34,053 bases of DNA. Source: Candidatus Peregrinibacteria bacterium GW2011_GWA2_33_10. GTDB taxonomy: Bacteria > Patescibacteriota > Gracilibacteria > UBA1369 > GWC2-33-13. Both the position numbers and the translations under genes were made by a program. Where the stretch lies: NCBI GenBank assembly GCA_000989565.1, contig LBOO01000011.1, positions 1-34,053 on the forward strand, given 5' to 3'. Shown here piece by piece: positions 6,314-14,523 of this stretch; the first letter of the stretch is position 1, and each line of letters opens with the position of its first letter. The notes under the pieces were generated by a model. That model ran no database searches, was not told where the DNA came from, and saw nothing but the letters and a program-made list of their open reading frames with translations.

Positions 6314-8220
6314 ACCACTTCCCCTCTCGTAATCGGATCCCACATTTCAAATTTTTCCCAATCATAATCAATTAAATTATTATTGATAACAAACTCTACA
6401 TAAGGCCTATACCATTCATCAATATTATTTTTATCAAATTGCGTTTGATTAATCGGCCAATTTAGAACTTTAGCAAAAATCTTAAATGCCTCCGATTTAC
6501 TTATTCTCCAATCTGGTCTGGCTTTTAAATCCACATCCCCTTCAATAAATCCGTACTTTTTTCCAGTGCAAAACAAATTATGATATTCACTACTGATTTC
6601 AATATCAGAAAAACATTTCTCATCAAAATTATTTTCAATTTGTATTTTTTTATAATTTATCATTATTTGTAAAAATTCCGCCCTATTCATTGTTTGCTCA
6701 GCTCGAAAAGTAAAATCTTTAAATGGAGGCATAAAACCTTGTTCCTTAACTTTTTTAATCTCTTCAAAATATTTACTTCCTTCATAAACATCATAATAAA
6801 CCATTTCTTTCCCCATAAATTTCGTTATCGCAAAAGCAAAACTTTCCCTGGGGAAAAACATGATCAAAGCATTCGTAAAAAAATATATTCCTGTAAATAA
6901 AAGTAAAAAACGTTTCCTCGTTTTATCATCCCGATCCCCCTTTTTGTCATCCCGAGCGAAGTCGAGGAATCTTGCGACGCTTCCCTCGTTCAAACTCTCT
7001 TTCATCCACAAAATTCCCAAAAATAAAATTAATAAATCATTCTTAAAAATCGGCGCGTCAACCATTCCATGCAAAAAGAAATAAAATAAGATAAACGTAA
7101 AAAAATAATACAAATTTAACTTTTCTCCTGAAAAATAAAACAAATCTCTTATTAATTTAATAAAAATATAAATCGCAAAAATTAAACCAAAAATCCCAAA
7201 CTGAAACCAAAACAAATAAAAAATATTATGCGGCTGTAAAACAACGAAATCCAAAGGCTGCTTGCCATATAAAGCTGTTTCCACATTATTTTCGTATTGA
7301 TATTGAAACTGGCCTAACCCTACTCCAAAAATTAAATTTAGAGGATCAGAAATCAAATATTTTGAAGTTCTCCAAATTTCAATCCTCTCTAATAAACTCG
7401 AACTTTCCGCGTTAAATGAATTACTGATTCTTTCTTTAAAAAAGAAAAATCCGCTTATCATCAACAAAACAGTAATTGTTGAAATTACAATTAAATTCAA
7501 TTTTGAAAAAACTTCCCTTCTTAATCTTAAAATTCCAGAAACAAAAAAAACCAAAAAAGCAAAAAATATCGCAGCCATTGATTTCGTGAGCAAAATCAAA
7601 ACTAAAAGAATAATAGCATTAACTAAATCCAAATATCTTTTTTTATCCCAAAATTTTAACCCGAAATAAATCAAAAAAGGAGTCAAATAAAAAGCCAAAT
7701 AAACCGCAGAATCTAAAGGACCGGTCAAACGATTATCAAAACTCATATTAAAACCCAAAAAATTATAAAAAAAAGAAAATATACCGAAAAAAATCGCTCC
7801 ATAACCCATTATATCCATTGCCAACCAACTTTTTTTAATATTATCAGCCATAAATGACCACAAACCATAAAACATTAATCCTCCTGTCAAAAATCTTAAA
7901 TGCCTAATAAAATCAACATAATTTACTCCATTATTTAAAAATAATTTAAAAATACTTACAAATATCAAAAAAAGTATTATTATAATATATCTATTATTTA
8001 AAATTTTCTTAAAAAAAAAGTTAAATTTGCTTGATTTAATAATAAAAATTAGCAAAAATAAGTTTCCAATAAACAATATCAACTCTTGAAGATTTGTTAA
8101 AACAAATAAAAAAGAAAAACGGATTAAATAAATTTCTAAAAAAAACGCAGTAAAAAAGAAAATTATTGAAACAGATTGTAATAACTTATTGAGCATCAAA
8201 AAAAATAAATAATACATCAA
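6256..8220 (-). CDS. O-antigen ligase/polymerase-like membrane protein fused to SLH repeats
   Basis: The N-terminal part (to about residue 400) has some ten or more membrane segments. It includes the Wzy_C-type signature L-Q-P-H-N-I-F-Y-L-F-W-F-Q-F-G-I-F-G, typical of O-antigen ligases and polymerases that act on lipid-linked glycans at the outer face of the membrane. Residues about 411-432 (A-R-F-L-D-F-A-R-D-D-K-K-G-D) are encoded by a dispersed repeat (6924-6985). After one more membrane segment (about 434-455), residues 510-640 resemble S-layer homology repeats: M-N-R-A-E-F-L-Q-I-M near 512-521, K-K-Y-G-F-I-E-G-D, and I-T-R-G-E-V-V-E at the end. The last residues, VIRNQRSAIRNEMHHS, are encoded by the family B repeat and probably replaced the native end. 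Confidence 0.87.
   Translation of the reverse strand: MMYYLFFLMLNKLLQSVSIIFFFTAFFLEIYLIRFSFLFVLTNLQELILFIGNLFLLIFIIKSSKFNFFFKKILNNRYIIIILFLIFVSIFKLFLNNGVNYVDFIRHLRFLTGGLMFYGLWSFMADNIKKSWLAMDIMGYGAIFFGIFSFFYNFLGFNMSFDNRLTGPLDSAVYLAFYLTPFLIYFGLKFWDKKRYLDLVNAIILLVLILLTKSMAAIFFAFLVFFVSGILRLRREVFSKLNLIVISTITVLLMISGFFFFKERISNSFNAESSSLLERIEIWRTSKYLISDPLNLIFGVGLGQFQYQYENNVETALYGKQPLDFVVLQPHNIFYLFWFQFGIFGLIFAIYIFIKLIRDLFYFSGEKLNLYYFFTFILFYFFLHGMVDAPIFKNDLLILFLGILWMKESLNEGSVARFLDFARDDKKGDRDDKTRKRFLLLFTGIYFFTNALIMFFPRESFAFAITKFMGKEMVYYDVYEGSKYFEEIKKVKEQGFMPPFKDFTFRAEQTMNRAEFLQIMINYKKIQIENNFDEKCFSDIEISSEYHNLFCTGKKYGFIEGDVDLKARPDWRISKSEAFKIFAKVLNWPINQTQFDKNNIDEWYRPYVEFVINNNLIDYDWEKFEMWDPITRGEVVEVVIRNQRSAIRNEMHHS
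6924..6985. repeat. dispersed repeat (family C) inside a coding region
   Basis: The plus strand holds GTCATCCCGAGCGAAGTCGA preceded by a shorter partial copy (TCATCCCGATCCCCC). This closely resembles the widespread bacterial repeat type beginning TCATCCTGAGCGAAGTCGA. It lies in frame within the O-antigen ligase/SLH gene, in the cytoplasm-or-loop segment between two membrane helices. Confidence 0.7.
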
Positions 8221-8260
8221 AAAAATAGTCTAAATAATAAATAATTAAAAGTTAAAATAC

Positions 8261-9463
8261 ATGACCAAACCGGAACTACCATTTAAAGACGAAGACGAAT
8301 TACAAAGAGCGCTTACTCTCGGAGAAAATCCTGAAAGCAGCACGGATTTGAGGTATAAAAATTTGGAAATAGCCTGTGACGACATCTTTAAAAAGAGTCC
8401 CACATTAGACAATAAGACTTACAAGAATGCCATCTTAGAAAAAAAATATACTATTAATCTTGAAAAATATGGAGAAATACATTTAATCAAAGATATTTAT
8501 GAAATAGTTGATTGTTTACATTCCGCTATTTCCGGTATTCAACAACAAGCACCCGGATCAAAACGTTCACAAGCATGTTTAATAATAGGATGCGGTCCCG
8601 GCAGGGAAGTTATACCTACAATAGAAACTGCAAATATATTAAACCGTACTTCATCACATGGAAAAGCAATTGGTGAAATTGTCATTAACGACCTCTCCAA
8701 TAAAAATATTGATTATGTTCGAGAAATGATTGCTGAAATTTATAATACCAGGGAGGAAAATATTCATGATATAAACTTAAAATTCAAGCCCGGAGATTTC
8801 AACACAATTAAATTCGCGAATAAAAAAGATATGTTCGATATCATTGAAGCTTTCTGGTATGTAAGTTGCGAAATTTGCGATTTCAGTTCTAAACAAGCCA
8901 TGAAAGAATTACAAAAACATTTTTATACAAAAATAAAAATGCTATTGACTCAAAAAGGTAGATTTATTGAAGATTATCCTTATGCTAACGAAGCACCATC
9001 ATATTATTATACGCTATTGGCAAAATCATATCATATTTTAAGAGAAAAAAATTTATTACCTGACCTTCGCGATCAAGTCATTTTGAACGCTGCTTCTGAA
9101 TATGAAAAAGAAACACCAACAAATTATCCTTACCACATAAGACATTTGGCATTCAACGGCATCCATAGAGAACAAATGGAAAAATATGGTTTATACGAAC
9201 AAAAAAGCGATATAACATTATATCCTGAAAAAATAATATCCGACTGCCAAAAAGAGTATCGTCAATTATTTGGAAGCTATAATCATGACAAAAGTAATCC
9301 TGATTACGTTGGCAAAAAAATAATCGAATTTTTTAAAAATTACGAAAAAATTCCTTCTCTATTAAGACAATTGGAAATGATCATAAATCAGATATATGTA
9401 TATCCGGAAGAACATGATAGAAAATTCAAAAAAACCTATATATGGGGCAAAGACAAAAGATAA
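8261..9463 (+). CDS. SAM-dependent methyltransferase-like protein
   Basis: 400 residues, soluble. L-I-I-G-C-G-P-G-R-E-V-I-P (108-120) is the glycine-rich motif I of class I methyltransferases. The following I-G-E-I-V-I-N-D-L-S is the strand that ends in the acidic residue expected to bind SAM ribose. K-G-R-F-I-E-D-Y-P-Y fits the later core strand. The N-terminal 90 and C-terminal 150 residues are not recognised, so the substrate is unknown. It is divergent from the O-antigen ligase gene, with only 40 bases between starts, and convergent with the TrmB-like gene with 1 base between stops. No Shine-Dalgarno sequence is visible. Confidence 0.7.
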   Translation: MTKPELPFKDEDELQRALTLGENPESSTDLRYKNLEIACDDIFKKSPTLDNKTYKNAILEKKYTINLEKYGEIHLIKDIYEIVDCLHSAISGIQQQAPGSKRSQACLIIGCGPGREVIPTIETANILNRTSSHGKAIGEIVINDLSNKNIDYVREMIAEIYNTREENIHDINLKFKPGDFNTIKFANKKDMFDIIEAFWYVSCEICDFSSKQAMKELQKHFYTKIKMLLTQKGRFIEDYPYANEAPSYYYTLLAKSYHILREKNLLPDLRDQVILNAASEYEKETPTNYPYHIRHLAFNGIHREQMEKYGLYEQKSDITLYPEKIISDCQKEYRQLFGSYNHDKSNPDYVGKKIIEFFKNYEKIPSLLRQLEMIINQIYVYPEEHDRKFKKTYIWGKDKR

Positions 9464-9464
9464 A

Positions 9465-10202
9465 TCAAATTTTATCCCAAAGCGCTTTAAAAAACGATTT
9501 CCATGTATTGGCTTCAGATCGATCTCTTCTCACTGTCCCTTGAGGGGGATCAATAGTAAAAGACATAACCAAATTGCCAACCATATTTATATTCGCATCA
9601 ATTAAAAAATCATCCACTAATTTTACTTTTGTATACTGTCCTTCAAAAGTTTTTTTATAATCAATATCATCAATATTCTTTGGACAAAAAACATAGGCTT
9701 TTACCTTATCTTTAATTCTTCTGTTAATATAAGCTTCCAAAAATATTTTACCGATTCCTGATCGAACAATATTATTCTCAAACGCATATATGTCTTCACC
9801 TGTTTTAATCGCCTCTTCCAAAATTTCCACATAAATTTTACGGATTCCTTCCCAGCTTTGATATTTTAAAATTCCAATTTTTTCCTCTCTTCCATGAATT
9901 TTCGGTAATACAAAATTACGAAGATGTTTAATCGCTTCCTGCTCTCTATTCAGCTTCTCTTCCAAATGTAGCAAAGACAAGGAATAGTAAATATCTTCCC
10001 CCTTTATATTCTTCATCTTTTGAATATAACCGCGTTTCAATAAATTATTTAATTCTTTAAATACAATAGCTTCAGAAAGACCTGTAAAAGCGATTATCTT
10101 CTCTTTAGTCAACTCTCCATAGCTCAAAAGCTCCACATATACTTCCGAAGCATACTTGGATATATTTAAAATTTCAGATATTTCTTTCAGATCAATAGCC
10201 AT
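9465..10202 (-). CDS. TrmB-like winged-helix transcriptional regulator
   Basis: Residues about 10-80 form a winged helix with T-K-E-K-I-I-A-F-T-G-L-S-E-A-I-V-F-K-E-L-N as the helix-turn-helix part and K-G-E-D-I-Y-Y-S-L as the wing. This is the arrangement of TrmB-type regulators, which are common in archaea and CPR bacteria. A charged helix follows (82-105), then an effector-like domain in which E-G-I-R-K-I-Y-V-E-I-L-E-E-A and later segments resemble the PLD-like TrmB C-terminal domain. The inducer is unknown. The start lies 3 bases after the stop of the HD gene, so the two are one transcript from the promoter at 10782-10810. It could regulate itself or the glycan operon that begins divergently at 10998. 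Confidence 0.82.
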   Translation of the reverse strand: MAIDLKEISEILNISKYASEVYVELLSYGELTKEKIIAFTGLSEAIVFKELNNLLKRGYIQKMKNIKGEDIYYSLSLLHLEEKLNREQEAIKHLRNFVLPKIHGREEKIGILKYQSWEGIRKIYVEILEEAIKTGEDIYAFENNIVRSGIGKIFLEAYINRRIKDKVKAYVFCPKNIDDIDYKKTFEGQYTKVKLVDDFLIDANINMVGNLVMSFTIDPPQGTVRRDRSEANTWKSFFKALWDKI

Positions 10203-10205
10203 AAT

Positions 10206-10748
10206 TTAAAAATTATTTTCTATATTAATAATCTCAGCTTTTATTTTTTTCAACAAATACTTCATTGGTTTTTGGCAACTATTAATGGAAGTTGTATTAA
10301 TGACCTTTTCAAACAAAGGAATTAATAATTGTTCCGTTTCTTTAACATAGGACAATTGTTTCTCTTTGATAAATCCTCTGATAGTTAAAAGATTATGAAG
10401 CCTATCAGCCATTTTAATTAATACCGGTTCCGGATGAGCCCTCCAGCATGATTCCATTTCATCCAAATTACTTTTCATTCTGCAATAAGCGGTATTCCAG
10501 TATTCATCCTTTGAACATAACTCAATTATTTCAGTAACTTCATCACCTAATTTATGAGCGATATAATCCTTGCTGATTAAAGTATCTTCAAAAATATCAT
10601 GAAAAAGTGCTGCCGTTAGAATGGTATTTTCATTCACACCGGCTTCTTCCAAAATCTTTTTTACGGCATACAAATGACTTGTGGCGCTTTCGCCGGTCTT
10701 TCTCTTTTTTCCCTCATATAAATGTGTCAAAAAAAATTGATTATCCAT
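10206..10748 (-). CDS. HD-domain hydrolase of the RelA/SpoT (MESH1-like) type
   Basis: 180 residues, a single domain. Motifs: S-H25 at the first metal ligand, A-L-F-H50-D51-I-F-E54-D55-T, and K-M-A-D115-R-L-H-N119-L. These match the (p)ppGpp hydrolase half of SpoT/Rel (H-D-x-x-E-D-T and A-D-R-L-H-N). No synthetase, TGS or ACT domain is present, so this is a stand-alone small alarmone hydrolase or an enzyme acting on a related nucleotide. It heads the operon with the TrmB-like gene. The promoter at 10782-10810 sits 34 bases upstream of the ATG. Confidence 0.88.
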   Translation of the reverse strand: MDNQFFLTHLYEGKKRKTGESATSHLYAVKKILEEAGVNENTILTAALFHDIFEDTLISKDYIAHKLGDEVTEIIELCSKDEYWNTAYCRMKSNLDEMESCWRAHPEPVLIKMADRLHNLLTIRGFIKEKQLSYVKETEQLLIPLFEKVINTTSINSCQKPMKYLLKKIKAEIINIENNF

Positions 10749-10781
10749 AAAATTCTTTTTAAAATGCTTTTTTATTTGATA

Positions 10782-10810
10782 ATTATAACAAAAATATTCA
10801 AAAATTTCAA
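10782..10810 (-). promoter_or_regulatory. sigma70-like promoter for the HD/TrmB operon
   Basis: On the minus strand, TTGAAA (10805-10810) and a perfect TATAAT (10782-10787) are separated by exactly 17 bases (10788-10804). The ATG of the HD gene starts 34 bases beyond the -10 element. Confidence 0.75.
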
Positions 10811-10941
10811 ACCCTATCCATATTATATTATATATCTAAATACGAAAAAAGAGGAGTCAACCTTACATTAAAACCTTAATTTGCGGAATCACTTACTGAA
10901 GTATAATGATAATCAGAAGGAAAGCGGTTACCAATTTGTTT

Positions 10942-10970
10942 TTGCCAGAACACAAAGAATATTGTATAAT
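10942..10970 (+). promoter_or_regulatory. sigma70-like promoter for the glycan operon
   Basis: TTGCCA (10942-10947) and a perfect TATAAT (10965-10970) are 17 bases apart. Transcription should start near 10977. It is the best promoter seen on the plus strand and precedes a long codirectional run of surface-glycan genes. Confidence 0.75.
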
Positions 10971-10983
10971 ATTATAGTTTTAA

Positions 10984-10995
10984 AAGTTTAAACTT
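10984..10995. promoter_or_regulatory. 12-bp palindrome just after the predicted transcription start
   Basis: AAGTTTAAACTT is a perfect palindrome at about +7 to +19 relative to the predicted start, and 2 bases before the ATG at 10998. Its position suits a repressor operator. The TrmB-like protein encoded next door is a candidate ligand; this is inference. Confidence 0.35.
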
Positions 10996-10997
10996 CT

Positions 10998-11195
10998 ATG
11001 GCTTCAAAAAACACTGCAATAAATTACAGAACCTCTACATTTATTATTTTTATATCACTTGTTATATTTAGCTCTTTATTTATTCTTTTAGCAAATTTAC
11101 ACCCAAAATTTCAAAATCAATTAAAAACAAACTCATCCCAAAGCGATCCCGCTTCTTCAAATTCAATCGGGAAAAATAATGTTTTGTTTAGATAA
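10998..11195 (+). CDS. small single-pass membrane protein (hypothetical)
   Basis: 65 residues. A short charged N-terminus is followed by one hydrophobic segment (about 13-34: T-F-I-I-F-I-S-L-V-I-F) and a polar Ser/Asn-rich tail. I recognise no family. Support comes from the strong promoter right upstream, the ATG 28 bases after the -10 element, and ordinary AT-rich codon use. It could also be a non-translated leader of the operon. 80 bases separate it from the next gene, including a short GAATCA/TGATTC inverted repeat that may be a decayed family B copy. Confidence 0.45.
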   Translation: MASKNTAINYRTSTFIIFISLVIFSSLFILLANLHPKFQNQLKTNSSQSDPASSNSIGKNNVLFR

Positions 11196-11275
11196 TAAGA
11201 ATCAGTGGCGATTGTATTGATTCCCCAGTCCTCATCTGCTATCCTCTAGCTGTTTTATAATTATCATAAAGTTGC

Positions 11276-11641
11276 ATGACAGCTTATTTGTATATCTTTG
11301 GAACTATTTTTCTTACTGTTCTGGGCCAAATTATTTTGAAATTCGGAGCTCATACATTTAAAAAATCGCCCCAAAATATTCAGGAATTTATCCCTTATAT
11401 ATTCAAATTATTAATTAATCCTTATTTCATTTCCGCAATTTTTTTTGCCATGATCGGCTCTTTTCTCTGGACAATAGCATTAAATAAATTTGAACTTAGT
11501 TTCGCTTACCCGTTTATGAGTTTAAGTTTTATTTTAATTGTTTTATTGTCAAGTATCTTATTTTCTGAACAAGTATCATTAGTCCGCTGGATCGGAGTAT
11601 TAACTGTTTGCTTTGGAGTATTCCTTATTTCTCGAAGTTAA
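11276..11641 (+). CDS. EamA/SMR-like four-helix transporter, flippase-like
   Basis: 121 residues with four hydrophobic helices, the size and layout of small multidrug resistance proteins and of ArnE/ArnF, which move undecaprenyl-phosphate-linked aminosugar across the membrane. Visible signatures are L-G-Q-I-I-L-K-F-G-A in helix 1 and F-A-Y-P-F-M-S-L-S-F-I-L-I in helix 3, the latter close to the EamA pattern. The gene lies directly upstream of an ArnC/GtrB-like glycosyltransferase, so a lipid-linked sugar flippase is the likely role. The ATG at 11276 has no Shine-Dalgarno sequence. Confidence 0.8.
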   Translation: MTAYLYIFGTIFLTVLGQIILKFGAHTFKKSPQNIQEFIPYIFKLLINPYFISAIFFAMIGSFLWTIALNKFELSFAYPFMSLSFILIVLLSSILFSEQVSLVRWIGVLTVCFGVFLISRS

Positions 11642-11655
11642 TTAACTTACTTTGC

Positions 11656-12585
11656 ATGCCATCAAAAATTTCAATTATAATTCCAATCTATAATGAACAA
11701 GAAAACGTTTTCCATACTTTTGCGCGAGTAAATGAAGTTTTACAAAAAGACTTTTCTTCTCTGGCGCATGAAATAATTTTCATTGATGATGGAAGCGCTG
11801 ATAATTCTTGCAAATCTCTAACTGAACTGAAAAATAAACATCCTCACATTAAGATCATCGAACTTTCTCGTAACTTTGGCCAGCATATAGCCATAAAAGC
11901 CGGCCTCGATCATGCTACCGGAGATTTTATTTCTATCATGGATGCTGATTTGCAGGATAATCCTCATGATTTGCGTTTATTTTATGAAAAAATTCAAAAA
12001 GGTTATGATGTTGTAATGGCAGCAAGAAATAACCGTCAGGACAGATTTTTAAAAAAAATTTTTTCTCGGATATTCTTTAAAACCATGAATAAACTTTCTC
12101 ATATTCAAATGTTGGAGAATCAAGCAATGCTTCGCTTGTTCAACAAAAAAGTATTAATGGTCTTGCAAGAAATGAATGAATTGCATCAAAACAACGGTGC
12201 GTTCATGGCCTGGATCGGTTTTAAAAAAGCTTATTTATCCATAAATCATGAACAAAGAAAATATGGCAAAAGTAAATACAACTTACGAAAATCAATCAAA
12301 TTTGCAATGGAAACAATCATTAACTTTTCCAATACGCCTCTGATTTACATTTCATATCTGGGAATTATAATTTCCATATTTTCAATTGTACTGGCTATTT
12401 ATTTCATCTTCGCGAAACTGTTTAACTACGCCGGCGTGTCAGGCTGGACATCATTAATCGTTACTATCATGTTTTTAGGAGGAATTACAATTTTCTCTCT
12501 CGGTATTGTCGGTCTGTATGTCGGAAAAATTTATCAACAATCTCTAAATCGCCCCTTATACATAATCAGAAATAAAATTGAATAA
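11656..12585 (+). CDS. GT2 glycosyltransferase, polyprenyl-phosphate type (DPM/ArnC/GtrB-like)
   Basis: It transfers a sugar from a nucleotide donor to a polyprenyl phosphate at the cytoplasmic face. The GT-A domain begins S-I-I-I-P-I-Y-N-E, then F-I-D-D-G-S-A-D-N-S and the metal-binding D-A-D-L-Q-D-N-P. R-K-Y-G-K-S-K-Y-N-L fits the acceptor-site pattern of this subfamily. Two C-terminal membrane helices follow, as in GtrB and ArnC. I chose the ATG at 11656. The upstream in-frame ATG at 11608 would overlap the flippase gene and add a hydrophobic leader foreign to the family. The 3' end overlaps the TTG start of the next gene by 8 bases. Confidence 0.92.
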   Translation: MPSKISIIIPIYNEQENVFHTFARVNEVLQKDFSSLAHEIIFIDDGSADNSCKSLTELKNKHPHIKIIELSRNFGQHIAIKAGLDHATGDFISIMDADLQDNPHDLRLFYEKIQKGYDVVMAARNNRQDRFLKKIFSRIFFKTMNKLSHIQMLENQAMLRLFNKKVLMVLQEMNELHQNNGAFMAWIGFKKAYLSINHEQRKYGKSKYNLRKSIKFAMETIINFSNTPLIYISYLGIIISIFSIVLAIYFIFAKLFNYAGVSGWTSLIVTIMFLGGITIFSLGIVGLYVGKIYQQSLNRPLYIIRNKIE

Positions 12586-12970
12586 TCTTAAAATTTCTCA
12601 TATTGGCATTGTGACTGATAATATTGAAAAATATCTTCAAAATTCATTTATTGAAAAAAAAAGTCCGATTTTAGAAGATCCTAATCAACATATCAAAATT
12701 TGTTATATTGATAATCTCGAAATAATCCAGCCGACAAGTGAAAAATCCCCTGTTTATGCCTTCCTGCAAAAAACAAAAGGCGGTCTCCACCACATTTGTT
12801 TTGAAATAAACGATTATTCAAAACTGCAAACTCTAATAAATCAAAAAAAAATAATCCCCTTAAGCTCCCCCTCCCCACTATTCAATGACCCGACAAAAAC
12901 CTCTTTATGGGCATTAAGTAAAAATAAAGAGTTGTTGGAGTTTGTGTATATATCAGCTATCAGGAATTAA
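12578..12970 (+). CDS. VOC/glyoxalase-fold protein, methylmalonyl-CoA-epimerase-like
   Basis: 130 residues. K-I-S-H8-I-G-I-V-T-D-N-I begins the first beta-alpha-beta-beta unit and G-G-L-H71-H72-I-C-F-E-I the second. E121 in E-L-L-E-F sits where the final metal ligand is expected. Epimerases and isomerases on carbon next to a thioester or keto group are typical of this family; the substrate here is unknown. It starts at TTG, overlapping the glycosyltransferase gene by 8 bases. The last residues, ISAIRN, are encoded by a degenerate family B repeat. Confidence 0.8.
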   Translation: MNNLKISHIGIVTDNIEKYLQNSFIEKKSPILEDPNQHIKICYIDNLEIIQPTSEKSPVYAFLQKTKGGLHHICFEINDYSKLQTLINQKKIIPLSSPSPLFNDPTKTSLWALSKNKELLEFVYISAIRN

Positions 12971-13026
12971 ATGCCCGAGAATTGCGGAACTCCTGACCAC
13001 TGACAATTGATCTCTCATTCCTAATT
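12951..13026. repeat. degenerate family B repeat, copy 3
   Basis: ATCAGCTATCAGGAATTAAA at the left and CTGACCACTGACAATTGATC plus CATTCCTAAT at the right are recognisable family B units in opposite orientation, with a diverged centre. It overlaps the stop of the VOC gene (12968-12970) and ends 8 bases before the ATG at 13035. Confidence 0.65.
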
Positions 13027-13034
13027 TTTACCAA

Positions 13035-14282
13035 ATGCCATCACTCTCCCACAAAACCCAAACATTTCTAAAAAACCCCTCACCGGTTCGTGAAATAATG
13101 AGCTATGCAAGCCCCGCAACATTTCAAAAATATGGCTACTCCGAAGACCAAATTATCTCCTTTGCCGGCGGATGGGTTAATCACGAATCCCCTGAAGAAT
13201 TAAAAGAATCATATAATGAAATAATAAATGACAAAAAATTATTTCACCGTAGCGGCGGCTATCCGCCAACAATCGGAACATTGGAAGTTAAACAAGCAAT
13301 AACTAACTTTGAAGAGTACCTATATGGATTAAAAAATCTCCTTCCTGAAAACATCGCGATTGGCAGCAACTCAACTCAAATTACTTTTGATCTTTTCTCA
13401 ATTCTTCTAAACCCCGAGGACAAAATATTGCTTTTAGATCCATCTTACTGCAACATTCCGGCCCAAATCGCTTATGCGTTGGATGCCCGAATAATCCGTT
13501 TTAATGTACTTGATAAGGAAACATATAAATATAATGCTGATGAAAAAATCAATGAATTCTACAATTTTATTTTAAAAGAAAAGCCGAAAGTGATTTTTTT
13601 AATATCTCCTGACAATCCAACTTCTCAGGTTTTATCGGACGATTTTGTCAATGCCGCGCTTAAAGCAAGTAAAGAAATCGATAGTTTTGTTGTTCTTGAT
13701 TTAGCTTACAAAGCTTTGGTTTTTGAGCAAAAATATCCAAAATATTTTTCTTATTCCCCCACCGAAAACTTTATTACAATTCACTCAAATTCCAAATGGT
13801 GCCGAGGTTTGGGACGCAGAATGGGCTGGATTGAAGCACCTGAAAATGTTATCAAAGGGATTTTATCAAGCCAAGGATCAACAATGCTTTGTCCTGACAT
13901 GCTCCATGGAATGGCTTTTACAAAATATATTGAAAAAGCTTTAAAAAGTAATAGCCTTAAACCATATATTAAAAAAGCGGTCCAAGATTATGAAAAAGCA
14001 GCTCAAACCACCATGAATGCTATTGAAAAACATCTGAAAACACCATATTTAAAACCCGCAGGAGGCCTATACACAACCATAAAAGTAGATGTTGACGGCG
14101 CTTTATTTACAGAACACGCAATCAAAGAACAAGGAATATTAACAGTGCCGGGATGGGGATTTGGACGCTCTTTAATCGAATCCGTAAGAATATGTTTTGG
14201 CCCGCTCGTTCACGATTTGGAAAAAATTGAAGAAGGAATAAAAAAACTTTCTTTAGCCTTAAATACAATAAAAAAGAACTAA
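13035..14282 (+). CDS. PLP-dependent class I/II aminotransferase
   Basis: 415 residues, a fold-type I enzyme close to aspartate/aromatic-type aminotransferases. Visible: G-S-N-S-T-Q near 110 for phosphate binding, S-P-D-N194-P-T for the N-P-x-G motif, D222-L-A-Y225, the Schiff-base lysine K254 in S-N-S-K-W-C-R-G-L-G-R-R-M-G-W, and S-V-R385-I-C-F-G for substrate carboxylate. It probably makes or uses an amino acid. Its place just before an acyl carrier protein and an adenylating ligase suggests that the product is activated and loaded there. The start follows a decayed repeat and the 5' end is C-rich. Confidence 0.9.
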   Translation: MPSLSHKTQTFLKNPSPVREIMSYASPATFQKYGYSEDQIISFAGGWVNHESPEELKESYNEIINDKKLFHRSGGYPPTIGTLEVKQAITNFEEYLYGLKNLLPENIAIGSNSTQITFDLFSILLNPEDKILLLDPSYCNIPAQIAYALDARIIRFNVLDKETYKYNADEKINEFYNFILKEKPKVIFLISPDNPTSQVLSDDFVNAALKASKEIDSFVVLDLAYKALVFEQKYPKYFSYSPTENFITIHSNSKWCRGLGRRMGWIEAPENVIKGILSSQGSTMLCPDMLHGMAFTKYIEKALKSNSLKPYIKKAVQDYEKAAQTTMNAIEKHLKTPYLKPAGGLYTTIKVDVDGALFTEHAIKEQGILTVPGWGFGRSLIESVRICFGPLVHDLEKIEEGIKKLSLALNTIKKN

Positions 14283-14286
14283 AATC

Positions 14287-14523
14287 ATGACTAACAAACA
14301 AATATCGGAAAAACTGCAAAAAATATTCTTTGAATTATTGGAAATAAAAAATCTGCCCCCTGATTTAAGCATGCAAAACACACCTGAATGGGACTCATTA
14401 AAACACCTTCAACTCTTAACAGAAATAGAAAAAACTTTTAATATCGAAATCGACTTCCGAGATTCATTAAAGATGACATCAGTAAAGGAGATTGAAGAAT
14501 TAATTAAGTCAAAAATATCGTAA
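14287..14523 (+). CDS. acyl carrier protein 1
   Basis: 78 residues, the usual ACP length. E-W-D-S37-L-K-H-L-Q-L-L carries the D-S-L motif; S37 is the phosphopantetheine site. The N-terminal helix and the acidic helix 2 after S37 are typical. It lies 4 bases after the aminotransferase gene and upstream of the AMP ligase. The final S and stop are in the first bases of a heptad array (stop TAA within TCGTAATCCG). It is likely a dedicated carrier for the cluster rather than a fatty-acid ACP, since no ketosynthase is present. Confidence 0.93.
   Translation: MTNKQISEKLQKIFFELLEIKNLPPDLSMQNTPEWDSLKHLQLLTEIEKTFNIEIDFRDSLKMTSVKEIEELIKSKIS

Noticed and set aside
10749-10997. tRNA or riboswitch in the divergent intergenic region
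   Set aside because: No cloverleaf, T-loop GTTCRA sequence or conserved riboswitch core could be found; promoter elements explain the region better.
11608-11655. Longer start for the GT2 glycosyltransferase
   Set aside because: It would overlap the flippase gene by 34 bases and add 16 residues not expected before the conserved S-I-I-I-P-I-Y-N start; the ATG at 11656 fits better.
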